Of a stretch of 64,000 bases of DNA, positions 16,666-25,300 are shown one piece after another. The notes beneath the pieces are model-generated. The model searched no databases. It was not told the origin of the DNA and saw nothing but the letters and a program-made list of their open reading frames with translations. A program made the position numbers and the translations under genes. Every line of letters begins with the position of its first letter. The first letter of the stretch is position 1. Origin of the DNA: Wenzhouxiangella sp. 15190 (lineage in GTDB: Bacteria > Pseudomonadota > Gammaproteobacteria > Xanthomonadales > Wenzhouxiangellaceae); assembly GCF_003417465.1 (NCBI RefSeq), contig NZ_QVMV01000028.1:124001-188000 (forward strand), in the 5' to 3' direction.

Positions 16666-18939
16666 ATGAGTCGTCTCCCGCTCACCAGGCGTCGCGGCGG
16701 CAGCATCCTCGTGCCGACGGCCATCAGCTTGCTGGTGGCCGCCCTGCTGATCTGGTCGGTCGTCGACGAGTGGCGATTTGCGCAGCAGAGAATCGGCGTG
16801 GCCATCGACGAAACCGAACAGGGGCTCATGATCGATGTCGTCGAGCCGGACACGCCGGCGGCTCAGGCCGGGTTGCAGGTCGGCGACCGGCTCCTCAGCC
16901 TTGAAGGTAACGCCTTTTCGACCCTTTCCGAACTGGACGAGATACTCGAGCGACACCAGGAGCCCGGCAAGCCGCTTCGGGGCCGAATCGAACGTGACGG
17001 CCGCACGGTCGATATCGAACTGACCCCCGGCACCGCCCTGGATCTCGCCGGGCTGCTCGCCAAATTCGTACTCGTTGCCGCGTATCTGGGGCTTGCAGCC
17101 CTGGCGGGCCGTTATCAAAAGCAGGACCTACGGGCGCGCATCCTCACCATCTTCGTCGCCCTCGTTGCGATCGAACTGGCCATTCCAGACGGTCACACGC
17201 TGGGCACACTGGCGATTACCGCCAGCGTGCTCTTCTGGCTTTTGTCGACGGGTGCGCAAATCGGCATGGAGCTGCATCTCGTCAGCCTCATCCCGGGGCG
17301 ATTGCCCGTCCTGAAGCGGCATCCTCGACTGGTCTGGGGCTACTACGCAATCGGAGCCGGAGCCGGCCTGGGGCTGACGGGCCTGGCCGTCCACCAATGG
17401 TATTTCGCGGCCCCCGGTGGACCCGATCTGCTGGGCGTGGCCGAGACGACGGTCTTTCTCACCTGGGCCATATCGGCGGTCGGTATTCTCTCCTGGCAGG
17501 CCTGGCGCGCGGACTCTGCACGCGCGACCAACCAGGCACTCATGGTGCTCGCCGGCCTTCTGCCCTGGGCCATCTACGTCATTGTCTCGAGCCTGTGGTC
17601 GGGCTGGGCCGGGCTGGATCCGGACATCGCCGAACAGATCGAAAACATCGTTCTGCTGATCTTCCCGGCCACGGTCTTCCTGGCCATCTTCCGGTACGGC
17701 CTGTTTGACGTCGAAACACTTGTCCGGCGGGGCCTGGTCTACGGCTCGGTGACCGTCCTGGTCATCGTCGTGCTATATACGCTGCTCACCACGGCGCTGC
17801 CTCTGGTCGAACGCCAGCTGGGCACCCAGACCGGTCAGTGGATCATCACGGCCTGCGCACTACTGATCGGTGTTCTGTTTCGCCCGCTCCGACACGGTAT
17901 CGAACGCCTGGTCGAGCGAGGATTCTTCCCCTCACGCCGCGCGTTGCGTTATCTCCTCATCCAGGTCGCACGCGGCCTGTCCACGCAGAACCGGCTCGAA
18001 AGCCTCATCCAGCAGCTTGCCAATGACACCCGGGAAGCGATGGATCTGAGCTGGTCGGCAGTCGTGGCCGTGGACGAGCCACAGAAAGGCCTGGCCACGG
18101 CATTCAGCGAAGGTATCGAGCCGAAACAGCGGGATCGACTGACCTGGCTACTCAACGAACGCTCCGAGGCGTTCGAGATCCTCGACCGCCTGCGTCGCCC
18201 GATCACGGTCAACCGGCTTCGGCGACAAAATGAGCAAGCGGCCGAAGATCTGAGCACGGCGGGTGCCGAGGTCCTGCTTCCCCTTTATTTCCAGCGCCGA
18301 ATGATCGGCATTCTCTGCCTGGGCAGGAAACTCAACGGCGAGTTGTTCCGCCGTGAAGAAATCGAACTGCTCGACCTGTTCTCGCACCAGATCGCCACGA
18401 GCCTGGAGAACCTGCGCCTGTTCCAGGACGCGACCTACGAGGAGCTCACCGGCCTGTTGCGCCGCGAAGTCGTTCTGCGCCAGCTCGATACCGAGGCTGC
18501 CCGCGCCGTTCGCAAGAACACACCGTTGTCCGTGTGCATGATCGACCTCGATCACTTCAAGGCCGTCAATGACGCCCACGGCCATCTGTTCGGCGACCGC
18601 ATCCTCGCCCGCGTCGCCGAAGTGATGCGCGAACGCGTGCGTGCCGTCGATGCACTGGGACGCTACGGGGGCGAGGAGTTCCTCCTGGTGCTCCCCGACA
18701 CCGACGGGGAAGGCGCGCGCAAGCTTGCCGAAGAACTGCGTAGAGCCGTTGCGGATCTGGCCTTCGAAGTTCCCGACGAAAGCGGCACGCTGGGCGTGAC
18801 AATCTCCATTGGTACGGCCACCGGAACATCCGACGATGACGATGCAGACGAGTTCGCAGCCCGACTGTTGCGCGGCGCCGATAATGCGGTCTTCCAGGCC
18901 AAGTCCAGCGGACGCAACCGCATCGTCGACGGGTCCTGA
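16666..18939 (+). CDS. PDZ / multi-TM / GAF / GGDEF diguanylate cyclase
   Basis: A 757-residue protein from ATG 16666, which has GGAAGG nine bases upstream; the in-frame ATG at 16600 lacks such a site. Order: one helix (about 14-31); a PDZ domain (about 45-118, VVEPDTPAAQAGLQVGDRLL), probably periplasmic; about eight more membrane helices (125-415); a cytoplasmic GAF-like domain (about 435-590); and a GGDEF domain with RYGGEEF at residues 665-671 and an RAVD inhibitory site five residues upstream. The membrane part (FRYGLFDVETLVRRGLVYG) resembles that of some multi-TM sensor kinases. It should synthesise cyclic di-GMP. A PDZ domain in front of a cyclase is unusual. Confidence 0.9.
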   Translation: MSRLPLTRRRGGSILVPTAISLLVAALLIWSVVDEWRFAQQRIGVAIDETEQGLMIDVVEPDTPAAQAGLQVGDRLLSLEGNAFSTLSELDEILERHQEPGKPLRGRIERDGRTVDIELTPGTALDLAGLLAKFVLVAAYLGLAALAGRYQKQDLRARILTIFVALVAIELAIPDGHTLGTLAITASVLFWLLSTGAQIGMELHLVSLIPGRLPVLKRHPRLVWGYYAIGAGAGLGLTGLAVHQWYFAAPGGPDLLGVAETTVFLTWAISAVGILSWQAWRADSARATNQALMVLAGLLPWAIYVIVSSLWSGWAGLDPDIAEQIENIVLLIFPATVFLAIFRYGLFDVETLVRRGLVYGSVTVLVIVVLYTLLTTALPLVERQLGTQTGQWIITACALLIGVLFRPLRHGIERLVERGFFPSRRALRYLLIQVARGLSTQNRLESLIQQLANDTREAMDLSWSAVVAVDEPQKGLATAFSEGIEPKQRDRLTWLLNERSEAFEILDRLRRPITVNRLRRQNEQAAEDLSTAGAEVLLPLYFQRRMIGILCLGRKLNGELFRREEIELLDLFSHQIATSLENLRLFQDATYEELTGLLRREVVLRQLDTEAARAVRKNTPLSVCMIDLDHFKAVNDAHGHLFGDRILARVAEVMRERVRAVDALGRYGGEEFLLVLPDTDGEGARKLAEELRRAVADLAFEVPDESGTLGVTISIGTATGTSDDDDADEFAARLLRGADNAVFQAKSSGRNRIVDGS

Positions 18940-18991
18940 GGCAAGAACGTGGACGGCTCCCCGAGTACGGCAAAAATTTCCGTCGAGTCGC

Positions 18992-19021
18992 TTGACGAAT
19001 CAGTGCTCAACCAGCAAAATA
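18992..19021 (+). promoter_or_regulatory. Probable tRNA-Asn promoter
   Basis: A near-consensus -35 TTGACG (18992-18997) and an AT-rich AAAATA (19016-19021) at 18-base spacing lie just upstream of the tRNA. Confidence 0.45.
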
Positions 19022-19035
19022 TGCGGCTTCACGAT

Positions 19036-19112
19036 TCCCCGGTAGCTCAGCTGGTTAGAGCGGGTGACTGTTAATCACTAGGTCGTTGGTTCGAATCCGA
19101 CCCGGGGAGCCA
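19036..19112 (+). tRNA. tRNA-Asn (GTT)
   Basis: A 77-base cloverleaf including an encoded CCA. The acceptor stem pairs TCCCCGG with CCGGGGA. The D-arm is AGCTCAGCTGGTTAGAGC, the anticodon loop is CTGTTAA with anticodon GTT, and the T-arm is GGTTCGAATCC. It stands alone, with its own promoter and terminator. Confidence 0.97.
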
Positions 19113-19120
19113 GATTCGAA

Positions 19121-19162
19121 AAGGCCCTGCACGGTATCATCCGTACAGGGCCTTTTTCTTTT
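19121..19162 (+). terminator. Rho-independent terminator of tRNA-Asn
   Basis: The stem AAGGCCCTG(C)ACGG / CCGT(A)CAGGGCCTT, with a short loop, is followed by TTTTTCTTTT. It begins 9 bases after the tRNA 3' end. Confidence 0.9.
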
Positions 19163-19176
19163 CCGGGGTATGCCCG

Positions 19177-19926
19177 ATGTGCGGACGCGGCGGTCACGAG
19201 TTTTCCTGGCGGCAAGTTCATGAATACCTCGACTTGTTCGGCAACCCGCCCGATGACGGGCTGCGACTGCTCAACGTCGCGCCGTCCACGCGTCGTGGCG
19301 ATACCGTCCGCTGGACCGTCCTGCCGGCGGCCATCCTCGACGAGCAGGGCCGCCGCGTGCTCGATCACATGGTCTGGCCGCTGATTCCCGCCTGGATGAA
19401 GGGCGATCTGCCGAAGTTCTCGACCGCCAACTGTCGCAGCGAGCCCGATACCCCGTTTTCCGAGACCGTCTCGAAAAAACCGACTTTCCGCAGCGCCTGG
19501 AAGCACGGCCGGCGCTGCCTGGTGCCCTTTTCCTGGTTCTACGAGTGGGACCAGCGCAGCAAGCCCAAGCAGCCCTGGCGCGTGATGCCGGCCGCCGCCC
19601 CGATGCTGATATTCGCCGGGCTCTGGGACGTCTCGACCACCCCCGAGGGCGAAACACGCCGCTCGTTCACGCTCATTACCACCGAACCCAACGGCCTGCT
19701 GCGCGACATCGGTCACCACCGCGCACCGGTGATGCTCGACGAAGGTCAGTGGTCCACCTGGCTGGGTGGTTCGCCGGAGGAAGCCGAACGACTGCTCGAG
19801 CCACCGCCGGAGGGCAGCCTGCGCGCCGAGCCGGTCACGACCCGCGTCAACAATCCCGAATATCAAGAAGAAGATTTGCTTAAGCCCATCGAAGTGTCCA
19901 AAGGTCAGGCCAGGCTGGGCTTTTAG
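19177..19926 (+). CDS. SRAP-domain protein (HMCES/YedK family abasic-site shield)
   Basis: A 249-residue protein beginning MCGR; Cys2, exposed after Met removal, is the residue that forms a thiazolidine crosslink to abasic sites in ssDNA. Family residues are present: Asn85 in TANCRSE, Glu123 in PFSWFYEW, and His170 in GHHRAPVML. It shields abasic sites in single-stranded DNA during replication or SOS. It lies next to the imuAB-dnaE2 mutagenesis cassette, which fits a DNA-damage role. It is somewhat longer than E. coli YedK (222 residues), with a Lys-rich tail. Confidence 0.92.
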   Translation: MCGRGGHEFSWRQVHEYLDLFGNPPDDGLRLLNVAPSTRRGDTVRWTVLPAAILDEQGRRVLDHMVWPLIPAWMKGDLPKFSTANCRSEPDTPFSETVSKKPTFRSAWKHGRRCLVPFSWFYEWDQRSKPKQPWRVMPAAAPMLIFAGLWDVSTTPEGETRRSFTLITTEPNGLLRDIGHHRAPVMLDEGQWSTWLGGSPEEAERLLEPPPEGSLRAEPVTTRVNNPEYQEEDLLKPIEVSKGQARLGF

Positions 19927-19944
19927 GGGCTTCGATCAAGAGAA

Positions 19945-20155
19945 ATCTCAAATCTCAAGCACCAAATAACAAACAAATTCGAAGCACCAATGTTCGAATG
20001 ACCGAAACGAAAAACCAGTGGCTCGTCGAAGCCCGCGTAGGTCGTCCGTCGGCGATGTAACGCCGACCTACGCGGGTTTCGTTTGGAACATTCGAATTTC
20101 GATCATTCGAATTTGTTTCGGATTTGGTGCTTCGGATTTGAAAATTTCGGTCAGT
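19945..20155. repeat. Nested inverted repeat, family B (CAAGCACCAA / TTGGTGCTT)
   Basis: The outer arms are CTCAAGCACCAAATAACAAA with ATTCGAAGCACC on the left, and ATTCGAATTTGTTT with GGATTTGGTGCTTCGG on the right. GTTCGAATGACCGAAAC-type and GTTTCGTTTGGAACATTCGAA-type segments lie inside them. At the centre is a second, perfect 13-base palindrome: CCCGCGTAGGTCG (20032-20044) with CGACCTACGCGGG (20064-20076). It fills the gap between the SRAP gene and imuB. No coding sequence is seen. Confidence 0.85.
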
Positions 20156-21578
20156 CGAACAGACCGTGAATAAACCATCCCTCCCGCGGCTGGTGTTCGT
20201 GGAAAACCCATAGCCGACGGCCGTGGCGGTCGCGGGCGACGAAATAATCGCGTCGGCAGTCTTGTTCATCCCACCAGCCGGCCTCGATGCGTTCCGGCCC
20301 ATCCTCCAGGCGCAAGTTCTCGCGCCGGCAGGGCCGGGGCTCGGGCAATAGCCAGGTCGGGCGCGGTCGTTTGTCGCTGCAGCTTGCCGGCGTGCCCGGC
20401 TCGACCCAGCGCCAGGCCTTTTCCGGGCGGTGGTCGGACTGCGGGGCCAGCCCGGACAGGCCCTCATCTCCGAGCCTCGCCTTGAGCCGGTCCAGCAGCG
20501 CCGGCCAGGCATCGCCGCGGTTGTTGCCGTTCCACAGGTCCGCCTGGGGCGGGCGATGCTCATCGGTGCTTTCGGCGCGCAGCTCGACGGCTTCCACCGG
20601 ACCGGGCAACTCGAGCTTGTCGAGCTTGAGCGCAAGCAACTCCAGCAAGCGCTCGGCATCCATGCCGGGACGCGACAGGCCGACCCGAACGGGTACGCTG
20701 CCGCCGCCGTCCTCTCGCTGAAGCGCGATGTGCAGGCGCGTGAGCGCCCGGTCACGGACTTCGAGCCAGTGTGCCGTGCGGGCGACGGCACGGCGCAGCA
20801 CGAACAACAGGGCCGAACTGTCGCTGCTGGCCGCGGGCAGCTCCAGACGCAGCCGGAACGTTTCCGGCGGCTGCCAGGCGATCAGCGGCGTCGACACCCG
20901 CCCTTCCAGGCAAGCCAGGTGCCGGTTCAGCTCCGGCCCGAAGCGCCTTGCCCGCTCGGGCGCCGGCAGGCGCAGCAACTCCGCCACGGAATTCAGCCCA
21001 CAGCCCGCCAGGGCCTGCGCCTGGCTGTCGTCCAGGGCCAGGGCGGTCAGCGCAAGCCCGTGCAGGGTCTTGCGCATGGCACCGCGGCTTGCCGCATGCA
21101 GGCCGTGGCGGGCAAACAGCCGGGCCGTGACGGCCACCGGCGCCGACCCGGTTCGCACCGGCAGGCCGGCTTGCTCGAGCTGCGCGCAGAGCGTTTCGAC
21201 CAGCGGCCGCAGACCGCCGTAGAGCCGCCGGCTGCCGGCGATTTCCAGCAGTACGCCGTCGGGTGGCGCCAGCACCACCTGGCTGCTGCCGCGCCAGGCG
21301 CCCAGCGCCAGCTGTTCGAGCAGCGAGCGTTCGGCCGCCGAATGACGTGGCCGGCTGTGCAGGGCCGGCGCGACGGCCAGCGCCGTGCTCAGCGGCTGGC
21401 CCGGCACCACCCCGACCCGGCGCGCGGCCGCGCCGGCCTGCAGGATCACGTGGCGCCCCCGCTGATGGCCGTGCACGGCGTGCAGCTCGGGCATCTCCCG
21501 GTCGCACTGCCAGGCCGCCAGCAGGGGCAGCTGCGGGCAGTGCAGGCCCAGCCAGAGTTCAGGATGAGGCGTGGGCAT
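20151..21578 (-). CDS. imuB: ImuB, Y-family-polymerase-like translesion accessory protein
   Basis: A 475-residue protein from ATG 21578 (MPTPHPELWLGLHCPQLPL), which lies inside the imuA 3' end as is usual. A longer frame up to 21641 is possible but not family-like. It has Y-family palm and little-finger features (LALDDSQAQALAGCGLNSVAELLRLP) but lacks the usual catalytic acidic cluster near the start (LWLGLHCPQL instead of an FxDMD-type motif), as expected for ImuB. It bridges the beta clamp, ImuA and DnaE2 during SOS mutagenesis. The SOS operator lies upstream of imuA. Confidence 0.93.
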   Translation of the reverse strand: MPTPHPELWLGLHCPQLPLLAAWQCDREMPELHAVHGHQRGRHVILQAGAAARRVGVVPGQPLSTALAVAPALHSRPRHSAAERSLLEQLALGAWRGSSQVVLAPPDGVLLEIAGSRRLYGGLRPLVETLCAQLEQAGLPVRTGSAPVAVTARLFARHGLHAASRGAMRKTLHGLALTALALDDSQAQALAGCGLNSVAELLRLPAPERARRFGPELNRHLACLEGRVSTPLIAWQPPETFRLRLELPAASSDSSALLFVLRRAVARTAHWLEVRDRALTRLHIALQREDGGGSVPVRVGLSRPGMDAERLLELLALKLDKLELPGPVEAVELRAESTDEHRPPQADLWNGNNRGDAWPALLDRLKARLGDEGLSGLAPQSDHRPEKAWRWVEPGTPASCSDKRPRPTWLLPEPRPCRRENLRLEDGPERIEAGWWDEQDCRRDYFVARDRHGRRLWVFHEHQPREGWFIHGLFD

Positions 21579-22221
21579 GACGACGATAGCGTTCCAGATC
21601 GAGAACGGACTCGGAGGCCGGGCCCAGGCGCCTCGACTCAACCAGCCCGGCCGGGCTGCGCAGGATCTCGACGCCGGAACCGGGGCTCAGGCCCAGGCGC
21701 AGGGCAGAAACGGACGGCGGCGGCGACTGCTCAGGGCGATAGACGACAAAAGTTGGCCCCGGGCTGTGCTCGGCGGCCAGCTGCAGGCGGCGCACGGCGC
21801 GCTCCCCTACCCGCCCGGCCGGTGGCCAGACCGCGACGCTGCCGCACAGGCCGCTTTTGAGGCACTGCTCGGCCGCCCACAGCACCTCGGTGGCTTCGCG
21901 CACCACAAGCAGGTGTTCGAGCGCCACGCCCGCCCCGGCCATCGCCTGCGGCCCCGGCACCATGACCGGGCCGGCCAGCACCACCGGCTGCCCCTGTTGC
22001 GTGCAGCGCGCCAGCAGCGGCAGCAGCAAACCCAGTTCACCGCAGCCGCTCACGCGCGGCAAAAGCTCGGTCAGCCGCCCCAGCGGCCAGCCGCCGCCCG
22101 GCAGGCCGCGGTCGAGCCAGTCCAGGCCGGTAGGCACGGCCGGCAAAGACCTGCGGGCACGCCCGCGCCACAAGTCGGGACGGTGATCCAGCAGTTGTTC
22201 GAGTCGTGCTTCGGCCGACAT
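21559..22221 (-). CDS. imuA: ImuA, RecA-like SOS mutagenesis protein
   Basis: A 220-residue protein. The ImuA family start is visible (PAVPTGLDWLDRGLPGGGWPLGRLTELLP), followed by GCGELGLLLPLLARCT and a RecA-fold core (VVLAGPVMVPGP). The C-terminus ends in DLERYRRHAHASS. ImuA works with ImuB and DnaE2 in damage-induced mutagenesis. It overlaps imuB by 20 bases. Its start lies 29 bases from the LexA box shared with divergent dnaE2. Confidence 0.92.
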   Translation of the reverse strand: MSAEARLEQLLDHRPDLWRGRARRSLPAVPTGLDWLDRGLPGGGWPLGRLTELLPRVSGCGELGLLLPLLARCTQQGQPVVLAGPVMVPGPQAMAGAGVALEHLLVVREATEVLWAAEQCLKSGLCGSVAVWPPAGRVGERAVRRLQLAAEHSPGPTFVVYRPEQSPPPSVSALRLGLSPGSGVEILRSPAGLVESRRLGPASESVLDLERYRRHAHASS

Positions 22222-22250
22222 TGCGGGCTCCGTTCGGGTGGACCAGAATA

Positions 22251-22266
22251 CTGTATAAGTTTACAG
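22251..22266. promoter_or_regulatory. LexA (SOS) box between imuA and dnaE2
   Basis: CTGTATAAGTTTACAG is an exact match to the gammaproteobacterial LexA consensus CTGT-N8-ACAG. It lies between the divergent imuA (start 22221) and dnaE2 (start about 22309), so one operator can repress both transcription units. Confidence 0.95.
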
Positions 22267-22308
22267 TTTCTCAAAACCCGCGAATTCACCCATTCACCGG
22301 AGCCCGTC

Positions 22309-25300
22309 TTGGCCGATCCAGTCACGCCGACACCCGAATACGCCGAACTGCACGCCCTGAGCGCCTTCAGCTTCCGGCGCTCGGCCGCGCAGCCCGAGGC
22401 CCTGGTCCGGCGCGCCGCCGAGTGCGGCTATTCGACCCTGGCGATCACCGACGAGTGCTCGATGGCCGGCGTGGTGCGCGCCCACGAGGCCGCCCGCGAA
22501 TGCCGCATCCACCTGGTCGTCGGCAGCGAATTCCACCTCGATGACCTGCATCTGGTGCTGCTCGCCCCCGATCGTGGTGCCTACGCACAGATCTGTCGCC
22601 TGATCACCCGCGCCCGGCGACGTGCCGGCAAGGGTGAGTACCGGCTCGACCCGGAAGACCTGGACGAAGGCCTGGAAAACGTGCTGGCGATCTGGAAACC
22701 GACACGACAAGTGGGGAAGAACCCACTTGATCGTGTCGTTCCGGCCGAAGAGCCGGGACCTCCCATGCTCGACGGCAGCACTGCATGGAGGAAAGCCTCC
22801 GCCAGGTGCGAGGTCCCGGATAACCGCTTCGCGGTTTCCGGGACGACAGAACGGGCGAACCAGCCAACCAGCAAACCAGCCAACGAAGTTCTTGCCGCCT
22901 GGCTCAAGGCGCGCTTCGGCAACCGCCTGTGGCTGGGCGCGAGCCGCCTGCTCGCCCCCGGCGAGCGCGAATGGTTTCGCAAGCTCGACGAACTGGGCGA
23001 GCGTCACGACATCCCGAGGCTGGCCTGCGGCGACGTGCGCCTGACGGTGCGGGGCGACAAGCCCCTGCTCGACGTGTTCACCGCGCTGCGCCTCGGCCGG
23101 CCGGTGGCCGACTGCGGCCTGGCCCTGGCTGCCAGTGGCGAACAGCACCTGCGCCCCCGCGAAGTCCTGGAAAAGCTGTATCCGGCCGAATGGCTGGCCG
23201 AAACCCTGCACCTGGGTGCACGCTGCCGCTTCTCGCTCGACGAGCTGAACTATCACTATCCGCGCGAGCTGGTGCCGCAACCGCTCAGCCCCATCCAGCA
23301 CCTGCGCCAACTCACCCTGGCCGGTGCCCGCAAGCGCTACGGCGATCCCGTCCCGGATAAGGTCAGCGCCCTGCTCTCGCGCGAGTTGGCCCTGATCGAG
23401 GACATGGGCGTGGAGGCCTTCTTCCTGACCGTGCATGACCTGGTCGAGTTCGCCCGCTCGCGCGGCATCCTCTGCCAGGGTCGCGGTTCGGCGGCCAACT
23501 CGGCGGTGTGCTACTGCCTGGGCGTGACCGAGGTCGATCCGTCGAAACAGCAGCTGCTGTTCGAGCGTTTCCTGTCGAAGGAACGCAACGAGCCGCCGGA
23601 CATCGACGTCGACTTCGAGCACGAACGGCGCGAGGAGGTGTTGCAGTATGTCTACGAAAAGTACGGCCGCGAGCGCGCCGCCCTGGCCGCCACCGTCATC
23701 TGCTACCGCCCGCGCAGCGCCATGCAGGACGTCGGTCGCGCACTGGGCTTCGAACCCGAGCGCATCAACCGCCTGACCGCCTCGCTGGCCTGGTGGGACC
23801 GGCCCGGTATCTGGCCCGAACGCCTGCGCGAGTGTGGTCTCGACCCGGATGCGGCGATCACGAAGCGCTTTCTCGAGCTGACCAACCGCCTGATCGGCTT
23901 CCCGCGCCACCTCTCCCAGCACGTCGGCGGCATGGTCATCTCCGATACGCCCCTGCACGAACTGGTGCCGGTGGAAAACGCCGCCATGGCCGATCGCACC
24001 ATCATCCAGTGGGACAAGGACGACCTGGAAAGTCTGGGCCTGCTGAAGGTGGACTGCCTGGCGCTGGGGATGCTCACCGTGATCCGCAAGGCTATGGATC
24101 TAGTGAACCGGGATGAACAATGGAACCACGGAAGACACGGAAGGACACGGAACAATGACGATGCATTGCAAACTACGGGCTCCACTTGCGTAAACGCCGT
24201 AAACGACCAATCCGACTCACGATATTCATCTCTTCCGTGTATTCCGTGCTTTCCGTGGTTCCATGATTCAAAGCCGCTGACGCTGGCAACGATCCCCCGC
24301 GAAGACGCCCGCACCTACGACATGCTCTGCCGCGGCGACGCGGTGGGGGTGTTCCAGGTCGAGTCGCGCGCACAGATGGCGATGCTGCCGCGTCTGAAGC
24401 CGCGCTGTTTCTACGACCTGGTCATCGAGGTGGCAATCGTGCGACCCGGTCCGATCCAGGGCGACATGGTTCATCCCTATCTCGAGCGTCGGCGCGACCC
24501 CGGTGCCGTGACCTACCCCAGCGCGGAGCTGAAAAGCGTTCTCGAGCGCACCCTGGGCGTGCCGATCTTCCAGGAACAGGTCATGCAGATTGCCATGGTC
24601 GCGGCCGGATTCAGCCCCGGCGAGGCCGACCAGCTCAGGCGCGCCATGGCGGCCTGGCGCCGGCGCGGCGGCCTGGAGCCGTTTCGCGAACGGCTGCTGA
24701 CGGGCATGCGCGAGCGCGGTTACTCCGACGAGTTCGCCGAACGCATCTACAAGCAGATCTGCGGTTTCGGCGAGTACGGTTTCCCCGAGTCGCACGCGGC
24801 CAGCTTCGCCCTGCTGACCTACATCTCGTCCTGGCTGAAATGCCACCACCCCGCCGCCTTCGCCTGCGCATTGCTCAATAGCCAGCCGATGGGTTTCTAC
24901 GCCCCCGCCCAGATCATCAACGATGTGAAACGCCATGGAGTGCGGGTATTGCCGGTGGATGTGCGCTATAGCGAATGGGATTGCACGTTGGAAAGCAAGC
25001 ACCAAGCGTTGAAGAGCAAGCACCAAGCACCAAGCACCAAACTAAAGAGCAAGCACCAAGCACCAAGCACCAAATCCCAAACAAATTCGAAATTCGAATG
25101 TTCGAATGTTCGAAACAAGCCAACCAGCCAACAAGCGAACCAGCGAACCAGCGAACCATTAATTCGCCTGGGCTTGCGCATGATCAAGGGTTTTCGCGAG
25201 GACGCGGCCCAACGCATTGTTCATACCCGGGGGCAGTATCCCTTCCGCGATGTCGACGACCTGGTCGAGCGGGCCGGACTGGATCGTCGGGGGCTGCGCA

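Noticed and set aside
21571-22308. Upstream extension of the dnaE2 frame
   Set aside because: It crosses the LexA operator and runs antisense through imuA; family homology begins just after TTG 22309.
22294-23958. A 554-codon frame opposite dnaE2
   Set aside because: Shadow of a real polymerase gene; no start site or domain of its own.
24121-24263. A possible intron, intein or CRISPR array in dnaE2
   Set aside because: The insert is too short for an intein or group I/II intron, has no splice-motif residues, and has no regularly spaced identical repeats with unique spacers.
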